In this document: positions 50,945 to 62,312 of the stretch, piece after piece | Layout of the letters: each line of letters opens with the position of its first letter | Numbering within the stretch: position 1 is the stretch's first letter | Assembly (NCBI RefSeq): GCF_002775205.1 | Contig: NC_036457.1 | Location: forward strand, 2,938,975 to 3,002,974 | DNA: 64,000 bases | Direction: 5' to 3' | DNA from: Xiphophorus maculatus | Lineage: Eukaryota; Chordata; Actinopteri; Cyprinodontiformes; Poeciliidae | Notes under the pieces: model-generated | What the model saw: the letters and a program-made list of their open reading frames with translations, nothing else | Databases searched by the model: none | Told to the model about the DNA's origin: nothing | Translations under genes and position numbers: made by a program

Positions 50945-51230
50945 TTTCCAGGCACATTGTGCCATTTCATAGCACAAACAAGTTACCTTAAGACTATGAA
51001 AATGTTGTACATATAAAAAACAACTTAAAAGATATAGGGCTTCAGATCTGTCTTCTGTCTCTTTAAGAACTTTTTCTCTGTCCAGCACTTCAGTACGTCA
51101 TCATAACACAGATTCTCCATTGGTGCCAGTTACAACCGTTTTTAGGAGAGTTGTAGTTTTCATAATAAGTTCAGACGCAGCTCCACCAGTTTGCTAATTG
51201 CTGCTGCCGCTAGTCTGTGGGGCAATATGG
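50945..51230 (+). repeat. Dispersed repeat pair, copy 2
   Basis: Partner of 48195-48510. It lies upstream of gene E. Shared blocks are listed in the other entry. Confidence 0.6.
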
Positions 51231-51329
51231 GTAAGACAGGAGAAGGCTGATTTAAGGTGGCAGCTCAGTCGGGTCACAGTATGTAGAACTGTAGTCTGCA
51301 GAAGCTGCGATTCCATTGGTGGAGACAAT

Positions 51330-51680
51330 TTAGCAATTTCTGTGTTTCCTAAATAGAAACGCAATTAAAATCCCAAGTAAAAAAGTTTGTTCATGCGATA
51401 AGTCATTAAAAAACAGGCCACACCATCGTCATCCTACCACTTCCTGTTGTCTTCTTTGTGTTTTCCTTCAGTAGTAAAATCCAGTCATTGATCACACGAC
51501 TCGTGTGACTCGAAAAAAGCATTTCCATTGTATTTTTTAAAAACACACTAATTTTGATACAGCAAAAAAACCTCACATCATCCAAAAACATACATTTTTA
51601 CAAAATTGCTTTGTTTTCATTAAACATATTAATATTTGTAATCCCAATTTGCACAGTTATATGGTCAATGGAAATCAGGA
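51330..51680. repeat. Dispersed repeat, copy 2 (gtgtttccatt family)
   Basis: It is related to 11405-11800 through tgtgtttcc, catttccattg and tatatggtcaatgg blocks. It has no open frame of note. Confidence 0.45.
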
Positions 51681-51889
51681 AGAGTGGTGGCGAATGAAAT
51701 AATAAACAAAAATAAAATTGACTCCATTTATTTTCAAAAATATTCCACACAACATAAATTAATCTTGTTTGTTAATGTTTTTTCAAATCATGTTTTGCTC
51801 TTAAAAATCTATTCCCATAAGAGCTTGAACTTATTAACATAAGATACTTTTTGCATGGTTTCCCCTTAAAACACGTTTTTACATGTAGA

Positions 51890-52750
51890 ATTTAAACATA
51901 TTCTGTTTTATTTACTCTCAATGTGTATTGTAAATATATGTCCAACATCATAATTTATTTTTAGAACTTTGTCGTTTCTATACGTTTCTGATTGTTACGG
52001 TTTGTAAAGTTTATATGTTTAAATATCTTCTTCCTTCTCAGTATTTGGGATAAAACAGAGTTTGCACCTCATTTATGTTTTACAGTGTAACTATTATTCT
52101 TGACCACCAGGTGGCGGTGTAATTCTTAAAGCATTTTAGCAGCTTTTAATTTATAGATATCATTCACAATTTTAAAATAGTAAGTTTTATTTACGCTCAT
52201 TGGACATTATTTAAATTTGTACCAGAACATATTATAAAATACTTCAAAAACTTTCTATGATTTTCGGAAATTTACAACATTTAATGTCTTAGAGCTTATG
52301 TAATTATTCTTTAATTTCGTACAAAGTAATTATTGCACTCCACCACCAGATGGGGGTGTTGTCCTTAAATTTGAACACCTCCCTATTCAATGATGAAAAA
52401 TTTTAATATTAAATAAGCTTTACTTACTCCAATGTGCATTAATTTTGCCCAGGAATACCTTGAAAATGGATCAAAACGCTCAAATTTTTAATGAATTCCT
52501 GAAATTTTCGAGTAATTTCTTGATTTGTTTCATTGAATTTCACAGTATGTAATTATTATTCTCCACCAGCAGGTGGGGGTGTCGTCCTTATATTTTAACA
52601 GCTCGTAATTCAAAGACGTAACGTTTTAAAATGCTAAATAAGTTTATTTGCTCTCTGTGCATTTGTTCAATGTCCTATAAAAGTTATAACTTTGGGATTT
52701 TTATGAATATTTGAATTTTAAAGTTGTTAAATTTTACAGTATATTTTATG
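51890..52750. repeat. Diverged tandem repeat, unit about 225-240 bp
   Basis: Three clear units, and perhaps a fourth at the left, share this order: a caccag.tgggggtg box (52103, 52343 and about 52563), gtccttaaat or similar, and a later tttact...tgtgcatt block. Spacing is about 240 then 223 bases. There is no coding frame. The box resembles a CTCF core. Confidence 0.65.
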
Positions 52751-53260
52751 TTTCTTCCTTATCCGCAGCTGGAGGAAAACAGGATTTGAGCAATGGTCAC
52801 ATTATAATGTTATTATGTAATATAATCATTGTTGTCGTCCAACAGTTACAAGTCAATGTCAAGTGATCCATATATAAATACATCTGTCCATTTAAGGGTT
52901 AATAAGCGATTTATTTTATGTAAAACCTTTATTTCTAAATCTTTACCTGTGAGATCTGAGTGCCGATGACTCTCTGCTTAGCAACTAATCTCCAACCAGA
53001 TTGAAAAGGGAGTAAAATCTTCAGCTCGAACGTTTTCCCGTCACGTCGACTCTTAACTTTCCACCACAGTCATGTTGGCCATCACCATATGTTAGGTTTT
53101 TAAAACTTTGTGCATTCATTTATTAATAGCTAGAATAAAGTAATCTTATGTGCAGAACTTGCAGGAATATGAGTCAGTCAGAATGTAACTATAACTTTTC
53201 CTGTTTCAAATATCAACAGATGGATCTGTGAAGAGGCTTTTTATAAACACGGGGCTCTTT

Positions 53261-53297
53261 CTGTGGTTTGTGCTCTTACTTCCTCATTATGACTTCT
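53261..53297 (-). promoter_or_regulatory. Orphan copy of the cluster promoter motif
   Basis: The plus strand reads tgtggtttgtgctcttactt followed by cctcattatgacttct. This matches the promoter block of genes A-D including both RUNX and ETS parts, yet no receptor exon follows it toward lower coordinates. It probably marks a lost gene. Confidence 0.5.
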
Positions 53298-53640
53298 ATT
53301 CCTTTATATTTTCTCCATCCTTCGCTGTATTAGACTTTCAATACATGTTTTTTATTTAATGAGGAAAAATGTTTTCAAACTGAACTCTCTGCTTTTGAAG
53401 TCTGTAATATCTGAAATCTTGTTTACTAAGAAGTCTAAACCATGAAGTGCACCAGTGAGATTATTAACTTTATATTTGCTTGAGTCGTATTACCATTCAT
53501 ATCAAAGTGCATATAACTTGTTCGTATCTGTTATGTTACACATTATTATTATTATTATTATATATACACGTCTGTTCAACCATTGCTCCGTGTCTCTTGC
53601 CACGTTCAGTAAGTCTGAGAAGAGATGGGCCTCGAGTTGC

Positions 53641-53664
53641 GTGAGCGGTCACTTCCTCTTCTGA
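53641..53664 (-). promoter_or_regulatory. Second orphan ETS-type motif
   Basis: The plus strand gtgagcggtcacttcctctt resembles the block of F and G (ggtgtcacttcct). No receptor exon is seen next to it. Weaker than the copy at 53261. Confidence 0.3.
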
Positions 53665-55144
53665 AGTGGTGACTCTGCTGTCTCAATAGTTTCCTGTGCT
53701 TTAACCATTTTAAAGTTAAAAAAAGGTAATTATAGAAAAAATGAAATTGCAGATTTGCAACCTGGTTGGATTAAACAAATATTTTGAGTTGTCTGGACTT
53801 GTGCATGAATTTAAGAGAGATTTCATATGATTAAAGTTTGTGTGAGCGGATGTAGGTGTGTGGTTTTTAAAAGTGGTTTCTTCTGTTCATGCTACATGGA
53901 GGTGGGAGTTACGTTTTCAGCTCTGGTCTAGCTTAACTGCGGTTGAAGCGATTATGCTTCATAGCTTAACTAATGCATGCAAACGACTTGCTGAGAAAAA
54001 TGTACAAAACGTTCCATTAGATTGACAGACGTAGATCATCAAGTCAGTCAAACAAATGTTTCATTTATTTGAGGATGGAAAAGATTACAAGCATGTTAAA
54101 ATATTGCTTATAGCACATAAGACAAAAACTTTATATCAACTCTTTCTACTTGAGAGTAGCAACTCGCTCTACCTGGGTTTCATGAGAGCCATTTTGACCA
54201 GAATCTGTGGGGGCGGACTCATTAAGTCCAACAACCAATCAAACTTTGAGCACCATGTCTGAAAGTCCCGAGTTAGTTTCACTTTGATCTTCTAATGTAA
54301 GACCAAAAACAACAACAAACAAACAAATAAAAAACCATCATATTGACAAAATTAATATGTTGAGCTGGTGACTTTTTAACATATTTAAGGGAGGAAATCT
54401 CATTTCTATATTGGGGGGACAAAAAACAGGAACATTTTTTAAGAGCAATTTTGGAGGGGTCGGCAAAGTTACAGTGAAATGTAACGTAAAATGTGGTTTA
54501 AAAAGTTTTCAATGTGTTCAACCTGCAAGGCCAAAAATGAGTAGTAAGTGGTAATACTCAAACATGGGATTTTCTCAGTGAGCAAAATATTGAGACCCAT
54601 AAAAGTCAAAGTAAAATTTAAATGTTTAGATATGAGCTTGGTTCAGTGGCACAGATAGAATCTCTGCTACACCTTTACAAAAATTTAAGGCTATAAATAA
54701 AAACAAGTTGTAATGAGCAACTCCACTTGATAAAATTCCTCATAAATATTGATTTATTGCAGTGGCTCTTAATTCAATGTATGTGTTATTTAAATTGTAA
54801 CTTGCTAAGTTATTTAAATTATAACTTGCTAAGTTGCCTAAGTTCGTTAAGTTCCTGTCATTGCTAACACTTAAGGCAGACTGAAATTATAAAACAGAAA
54901 ATTGACATCAAGGGTCCTAACTTTTCCTTCTGTTCACTGATTGACCTAGTAAAAGTTGTACTAGAGGAATCCACTTCAATGGGAGAAATCGCAGACTGAA
55001 CAGTGAAGGGAGATGAGAATCGAGTAGAATTGCACTGCAAGGCAATGGCCAGGTTAGTGAAATGCTGATATTAGCTCTAGTTTAGTTTTTTGGCTAAAGC
55101 AAACATTTCGGAAAACCAAATCCAATATTTTTTTTTAAACAGTT
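53665..55144. other. Interval downstream of gene F
   Basis: No exon was recognised. A gagttagtttcactttgatc box at about 54270 resembles an interferon-response element and echoes the gtgttagtttc boxes seen near the other receptor genes. Confidence 0.4.
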
Positions 55145-58100
55145 TCAGGCAGTAACATCATCTGTTTCTGTTTTTTTGACTACGGCGTAGACTGCTTCTT
55201 GAGCAGCAGCATCTTCAGGAGAAGAGTTGTCCACGGAGGAATGAACCTACATGAATATGTATAAAATGAACAAGAAAACACAACATTTAGCCAGAGGGGC
55301 GACCAGATTATTAAAAAACCTTTGACTTCACTCTACTTCATGAACCCACCGTCCCTTACTGTTTTGATTTCACTGTTTAGAACAGACTTAAAACTAATTT
55401 TGCAGTTAGACTGTATTCCTGATCACTAAATATTGCTATGATTTTACTAACAAAATGATCCATTTAGTCCCTGTAATGTTTTAAAAGGTGCTAGAAACAA
55501 GCACATGATCCACAGGTAGAGTAATTAATGTGTTTTCACACCTGATAGTCCAGTTTGATTGGGGACCACAATTATGACATTTATTACATTTTCAGCTGGT
55601 GTGGTTTGCTTTCCCACTGCACTGTCAAACGGTCCAAACTAGTTGAAAAACCTGTTCCCTTCCTCGCCTGTGGTGGCGCTACTGAGGAAAACATAAATAC
55701 CTCAGTGAGCTCAACTTCCTGCTTCATGTAATGTGAACAGAAATGGAGTGATATCAGATTTTAGCGGTTGAAGGATTTCCCTTTTGTCTTTGGTAAAAGA
55801 CCACAAGTCATTTCTTTTGCTAGCAGTAGACGCTCACATCTGTTTTACCCAACAATAAAACACACAATAACACACACAATAACACACACTGGCTGGTTTC
55901 AGTAACAATCTGTCTGTCATTAAAAGGCTGTTCCAAACCTTTTTATGCCATAATGTAAATTAATTAGGCAGCACTTTTAAAAATTGTGATTTATGTTTAA
56001 AATGACCAATACTGAAATAAATCACTCACCTGTGATTTCCTCTTGGCCTTATTGGTGTAGCAGACGGAGGCGTAGTACACACACCCCTCTGGTTCAACCT
56101 GTAAGCAGAAAACAGTTTAAACTAACCTGTAAATAAGATTCAAAAGTGTCTTTCACTCAAACAGTTCAAAGAGAATTAACACCAGTTTGAACTGGTTTTA
56201 CTGTGCTTTTACCACAACTTCACTGGTTTCTGGATCCGAAACTGTGACTTCAGGTTGTAAGATTGGTTCCTGCTGAAAATGTAGAAAAAGCAGCCTGTGA
56301 GTAAAAGCCTTTGATTCATTTCATTGTCAGTAAACATACATTAATGAATGCTAATAATTTGAGCTTTATTTTACTTGTGAAATAATTTTTTCAAGCAATT
56401 TGTTTCCAATATTAAACAAGCAGGAAGAACGAGCTGCAAACACAGTGATAATAAACACAACCAGGATGTCGCTTTGCTGGAGAAACATATGAAAACTTGT
56501 CCACGTTGCACTAAACTGGTCAATCCTACCACTACTAACTTGGACACAAACTTTTAGTAGGTTTTACTATCACTATGATTCTCTACAGAGACGTAGAGCA
56601 AAACCTAAAGCGTTGATGCAAACTCACCGTGTTTTCTTCCTTCTTGATTTCACTTCCTGAAAAAACGATGGAGGTGAATTCAGCTTCATAGTGCAATATA
56701 AAATAATCAGTTCTGTTCCTTAATAATCACCAGATTCAGTAGATGTATTCTGTTGTGGATCAAAACAATCTTATGTTCATTTCAAGCACTTTGTTCTAAG
56801 TTTATGACAAAGTCATTGTCTTCTGTTATTGTAAGATAAAACAGTAAAATGGTTCAATCATGTAGATTTAGAACGATTAAAAGATGAAGCTGTGAATGTT
56901 CTGACCTTTAGTTTTCTTCCATTTGATGAACAGCAGAATGATTATTAATACGCCTGTTGGAGCCACAAAAACAACAATATGCCACCAAGTCCAACCTGGA
57001 AAGAGAGTTTATGTCAAACAGGTTGAACTGCAAAACATTTCTCAAACTGAGGAAACCAGAAAGTTTCCACTGGGAGTTTGATTTTTCAAAAAAAGTTGTT
57101 TTGGGGATTGTTATAGTTTTTGAAATTTGATTCTTTCTTGTGGGGTGAAGGTATAAGAGTTGCCGGTTCAAACCTCCACTCAGCCTTCGACTCTGACCTG
57201 AGCCTTCATAAGAGGCTGAGATACAAACTGTTTATGATTACAAAAAAACCTTTTGGTAAGGTTACTGTCTTTGTAATTATCATGTTAGGCCTATTTGCTT
57301 CATTATATTGTTTTTTTTTTTTTGCTAATTTTATGTAATGGGTTATCTATTATTTTTTAGTGTGGAGTCTCTGTCTATGTTTCAACAGCAACAACCTAAA
57401 TTAATGTTCCATTATTGGAAAACACAGTAATCTACTGAAGTTCAAGAAGAAGCACAGATTTAGACTTTTAAAAATAAGTGTATTATGCACTCACCTGTTT
57501 TATGATCTGTTTTATGAGCTGTTGAATGGTGGCTGAAGGTGAACAGCTGAACTTCTTTAGTTGAGATATTTGTGACGTTACATTTTGTTGAGCTAAAAAA
57601 TGTTGAGTTTTGATGAAGGGAAGTTGTCAGTACCGCAGCAGAACGATAGAAGGGCAGTGATAGTTTTATATGTGAGGATGTTTCTCCTTCCCCCTCATGC
57701 AGCCACTTCACTGTGTGTCTGTGGATTTCATAATCCATCACAGAGCAGCTTAAGACGAATGAATTATTGATCTTCTGTTCAGTCACTGGTGAAAACGGAG
57801 AAGTTCAGAGTTAGATCACAATAACTCTATGGTTTCAATGTGTTGTAACAGAATAGTTTGAGCAGAAAACATGTAAATACTCACTGAGAACAACAGTTAG
57901 ATAAACAGAGTTTGGTCCTTGTTGTCCTGATGTTAACTGGCTGCAGGTGTAACGACCAACATCCTCCATGGTGACCTTCTTTATGACCAGAGAGCAGTTA
58001 ACAGTAACACTCAGTCTGTCTGATGTAGTTAAATTAATCTTTCCAGCTTCAAACAGCGTCACTGTTTTCATTGAACGGATTAAGACCCAAGTTGTTCCGT

Positions 58101-58365
58101 CACATTGATTCTGACCATCAGTCACGTCTTTACAAGGCAAAGTCACTTCATCACCAACTCTGACCAGGAACTCAGGTGCTTGTTGCCCTGCAGCTGCTGT
58201 TCAGAGAACAAGACAGAAAAAAGATCAAACTGAACATTCAAAACATTGATTAATGAAAAATGTGTTGCATAAATATTAATACAGCTTTGTAATGTTATTG
58301 TTAAAGGTTTACTTACCTGCAACTGTAATCATCAGTATCAGAAATAAATACATTTTGATCTCCAT
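55145..58365 (-). CDS. Ig receptor F: two Ig domains, ITIM-bearing (inhibitory type)
   Basis: Exons: 58317-58365, 57885-58196, 57495-57785, 56906-56995, 56628-56656, 56213-56272, 56030-56098 and 55145-55246. All phases agree, giving 333 aa. Signal peptide MEIKMYLFLILMITVAG. The V domain keeps all four cysteines. The second Ig domain keeps only the canonical pair; the extra pair is lost together (EIHRHTVKW and LPFYRSAAV). There is no Thr-rich stalk. The membrane segment WTWWHIVVFVAPTGVLIIIL has no charged residue. The tail has VYYASV (Y286), a good ITIM, and AVYAVV (Y320), a weak one. An inhibitory role is inferred. The ectodomain is nearly identical to that of G. Confidence 0.83.
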
Positions 58366-58476
58366 ATTAAATCATTGTTCCTCTCTGTCTTGTCTTGTGA
58401 ACAAATGATTCACAGACTATCAGTGGTTTCCTCTTAAAGCTAAAAACGTTGCAGGTTGTTTGCAAGGTGTCACTTC
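57480..58476. repeat. Duplicated ectodomain cassette, copy in gene F
   Basis: This 1.0-kb segment covers the promoter box, signal, V and Ig 2 exons with their introns. It is nearly identical to 61300-62307. Similarity stops within about 16 bases of the Ig 2 donor on one side and at the promoter box on the other. Confidence 0.85.
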
Positions 58477-58490
58477 CTCATGACATATTT
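58465..58490 (-). promoter_or_regulatory. PU.1/ETS-like motif, gene F
   Basis: The plus strand reads aaggtgtcacttcctcatga, about 105 bases upstream of the start codon. The same box precedes gene G. No RUNX core is adjacent. Confidence 0.45.
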
Positions 58491-58887
58491 TTGTTTTTGC
58501 ATCTGGGACTTGCTTCCTTATCATTTTTTTTGGAACTTTTAATTTCTAGCTGGTTCTAAAAACTCTGAACATCTCATTGTGTATTCATCTAACACTTTGA
58601 TTTGTTTCCATGCGTCTCAAATATAAACTTTTATTTATCAAAGAGCAACAGAAAAGCAAGTAACAGAAATGTGGGCGTGTCTGAGGTTAGAGGTGTTAGT
58701 TTCATCTGAGAGCTCAGCCTCTCAGAATGTGAGAACAGAATCACGTCATCTGGTTGCTGCTTCTTTTCATAATAAAGTTATATAAATATATATGTATTTC
58801 TAATTATTTCTGACCTTTTTATTTTAAAGTGGTTTCCATGTCAGATAAGTTTTCTAAGTTATACTACTAGTTATTTATCAGTCATTT

Positions 58888-59000
58888 CCCTGGAGCAGCT
58901 TGCTGCCAGGTACCAGGTTAACCCTTCACCCCCTTTGGGAGGAAGTTTCTTCCACATCAGACTGACATCTGCAAGAAGGGTTGCAAGACTCAGAGTTTCT
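58888..59000 (+). repeat. Direct repeat pair, copy 1
   Basis: It shares with 59641-59775 the blocks ggagcagcttgctg, ggttaacccttcacc and catctgcaagaagggttgc. Origin unknown. Confidence 0.7.
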
Positions 59001-59640
59001 CAGGTTCTGCACATGTTGCAGTTGGCAGCAGCACAGTAGTGGACAATAACAGAGTACATTTACTACAGTGTTATACCTAAGAGCATTTTCTTACTATTTT
59101 TCCTTCAGTATTCATTTTTTGGGGAATTTCTGACTTTCAATTCCACTTGCTGCTTGCTGTTACTCATTCCTTGTGGCTCAGCATATCTTTATAGTCCGCT
59201 GCTGCTGTTTTTTCTTTACTGAAATGCAATTGGCCACAAGAAGGGGAGCCAATCACAGTTGCTGCTCACACCTTAGATTTGGCGCTCTGTCCTCCTCGTT
59301 ATGTGTGCCGAGCTGAGCTCCTACTTTCATTTAAACATTTGAACTGGAGAAACCAGCGCACACATGACCAGATCTTAGCTCCATGTTTGTAGCTTATATG
59401 TTAAATGTGACATTACTTCTAGTTACCAGTGTTGCAGTTTGGGGGAATAAGAAGTTGTTGTTTTTTTCCTTTTTTGGGGATGTTGGTGGACAGAGTGGTT
59501 CTACATTTGTAAACTTTTGATTGAGACACTTTTACTTGTAGTTGAGTAAGATTTGACCTTATCAATACTTTACTTAAGTACTAGAGCATCGTCCACCACT
59601 AGTTATCCAGTCTAACATGTGACACACCTCCTGCAGTCAG

Positions 59641-59775
59641 GCCTTGGAGCAGCTTGCTGGCAAGTACCTGGTTAACCCTTCACCTCTTGGTTTGTCGGAG
59701 CATTGCCCTGAGAAAATGACAGGAAGCGTCTTCTACATGACACTGCCATCTGCAAGAAGGGTTGCAAAAGGCACA
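59641..59775 (+). repeat. Direct repeat pair, copy 2
   Basis: Second copy of the block at 58888-59000, about 750 bases further on. It holds a 60-codon open frame with no recognisable domain. Confidence 0.7.
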
Positions 59776-60599
59776 GAGGCGACGTTCACACTGCAGGTCT
59801 TGATGCTCAAACTTGACTCTTTCTGAAATCACTTTTTTTTTGTCTGGTCCATCAAATTGCTTTTAAAATGTTGCCTAAATCTGATGTCAGTGCAAATTGT
59901 TTGCAGTTCCAAACTGACCCACATGCAAAAGAACAAAACCTTCTCTGCTTCGGTTAACAAACCCCACAGTTCTTCACTGCATGACTGACACATGAACAAA
60001 ACCTAATGCTAAATATTGTTTATTATCGGCCAAGTTTTATTTTGAATTTTGCAGAGCAACAGCACACTTATATCAACTGTTTTTCTTTTGCTATTACATA
60101 TTTTTTGGTTTATCACAGAAAATATTTGGAAAAATCTCCAGCTCACTTTACTGTGAAAGGGAACAATTTGCAAGGCGAACAAAGCAGCAGGTTGTTTTCT
60201 TTCTGTGCGTCAAAATAAAGAACGGCATTTTGGGAAAACGGCATAAAAAATGATGAATCTCTGACTGTTACACACCTCATAAATCTAAAAATAAATGTCA
60301 ATTCAAATATGAAACAGCTGAATTTGTTTTGAAATATAGCTTACATAGAGGCTGTGTTGTTCATTCTGAGAAGAGTGATGGGAGCTGAAGGTCCAACAGC
60401 GCTCTCTACTGGCTGGGGTCACTTCACAACAAAAACAACTGATTCATTTATTTATAAGCCTATTCTTATCCCACTTCATGGGCCTGCGCAGTTATTTAAT
60501 GAAACTGTTTTTCTTTATTTAAAATCTAAAATCTAACAACTGTTGGTTTCCTTCAGTTGAACTGATTTCTGTTGATCAGAGAATCTGACAGCAGCAGAA

Positions 60600-62185
60600 T
60601 TATTCTCTGTTTTCCTCCACGACTGTATCTTCATTATCATCCATGTGCCTCTGCTGAAAACAAAATATGTTTAATATTCCTCTTACATTTCTCCCAATTC
60701 TCACTACAACAATAATGAATCAATAATGTGGTGCTCTGATACCTGCCATAACTTCCTGATTTGCTTTTTTAAGTTGTAATATATTTTAACTGGGTTTTTT
60801 TCTTACATTCATAATCTGCATCCGATGTTTATGTTCATCTGCGTTTTCTTTGTTGATGACGCAGAACTAACTTTATGGTCACTTTAGCTGTAAAAACCCT
60901 GGTTTCCCAGGATGCTTTATGTGTAAACGTTTCATCTGTGAATGTTCTCACCGTTTTGTTTTTTGTCTTCATGTTGATTGTAATAACAGATGTAAGGAGC
61001 GCTGCCAAACCCACGGACACAACAACGCATCTCAGTACGTACAATACAGGTAGAAAACCTGACAATACAAAGATTTGGATTAAATTAGACAAAATTTACC
61101 AACAGCACCGATATCCAAGTACTGATCACCGAATGAGAAAAATAATCTTCTTGTCATTATTTTTGGATTTTGTCATCAGTTGATTGCTATTATATAATTT
61201 TCAGAGAAAAGACGATGAGAAGAAGCTTAAAAAATGCATGAAACTGGTTTTGTTGTGAGATTTATGAAGTGTATACAGATGTTCTGAGTTTGGATTGTCC
61301 ATTATGCACTCACCTGAATCATGAGCTGTTTTATGATCAGTTTTATGATCTGTTGACTGGCGGCTGAAGGTGAACAGCTGAACTTCTTTAGTTGAGATAT
61401 TTGTGACGTTACATTTTGTTGAGTTAAAAAATGTTGAGTTTTGATGAAGGGAAGTTGTCAGTACCGCAGCAGAACGATAGAAGGGCAGTGATAGTTTTAT
61501 ATGTGAGGATGTTTCTCCTTCCCCCTCATGCAGCCACTTCACTGTGTGTCTGTGGATTTCATAATCCATCACAGAGCAGCTTAAGACGAATGAATTATTG
61601 ATCTTCTGTTCAGTCACTGGTGAAATCGGAGAAGTTCAGAGTTAGATCACAATAACTCTATGGTTTCAATGTGTTGTAACAGAATAGTTTGAGCAGAAAA
61701 CATGTAAATACTCACTGAGAACAACAGTTAGATAAACAGAGTTTGGTCCTTGTTGTCCTGATGTTAACTGGCTGCAGGTGTAACGACCAACATCCTCCAT
61801 GGTGACCTTCTTTATGACCAGAGAGCAGTTAACAGTAACACTCAGTCTGTCTGATGTAGTTAAATTAATCTTTCCAGCTTCAAACAGCGTCACTGTTTTC
61901 ATTGAACGGATTAAGACCCAAGTTGTTCCGTCACATTGATTCTGACCATCAGTCACGTCTTTACAAGGCAAAGTCACTTCATCACCAACTCTGACCAGGA
62001 ACTCAGGTGCTTGTTGCCCTGCAGCTGCTGTTCAGAGAACAAGACAGAAAAAAAGATCAAACTGAACATTCAAAACATTGATTAATGAAAAATATGTTGC
62101 ATAAATATTAATACAGATTTGTAATGTTATTGTTAAAGGTTTACTTACCTGCAACTGTAATCATCAGAAACAGCTCTAAATACAT
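60600..62185 (-). CDS. Ig receptor G: ectodomain twin of F, Arg in membrane segment
   Basis: Exons: 62149-62185, 61716-62027, 61314-61616, 60952-61058 and 60600-60653. The joined frame is 270 aa. V and Ig 2 are almost identical to F. The membrane segment FLPVLYVLRCVVVSVGLAAL carries R227 and is like gene E, not F. The tail is short, ends QRHMDDNEDTVVEENRE and has no tyrosine. An activating-type role through an adaptor is inferred. The start codon that F uses is ACG here, so translation would begin four codons later, leaving MYLELFLMITVAG, a short signal peptide with a Glu in its core. Membrane and last exons both use phase 0, unlike the other genes, which supports their joining but leaves open a missing exon. 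Confidence 0.72.
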
Positions 62186-62307
62186 TTTGATCTCCGTATT
62201 AAATCATTGTTCCTCTCTGTCTCGTCTTGTGAACAAATGATTCACAGACTATCAGTGGTTTCCTCTTAAAGCTGAAAACGTTGCAGGCGGTTTGCAAGGT
62301 GTCACTT
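61300..62307. repeat. Duplicated ectodomain cassette, copy in gene G
   Basis: Partner of 57480-58476. The V-domain residues are the same in both copies; Ig 2 differs at only a few sites plus a four-residue insertion near its end. Confidence 0.85.
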
Positions 62308-62312
62308 CCTAT
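62296..62312 (-). promoter_or_regulatory. PU.1/ETS-like motif, gene G
   Basis: The plus strand reads aaggtgtcacttccta, matching gene F, about 120 bases upstream of the inferred start codon. Confidence 0.4.

Noticed and set aside
56908-57338. Extra coding frames near the membrane exon of F
   Set aside because: They overlap the true membrane exon in other frames or run into its intron.
31264-62185. Ig or T-cell receptor V segments
   Set aside because: There are no recombination signal sequences, no J motif, and each V exon is followed by a second Ig exon and a membrane exon in its own gene.
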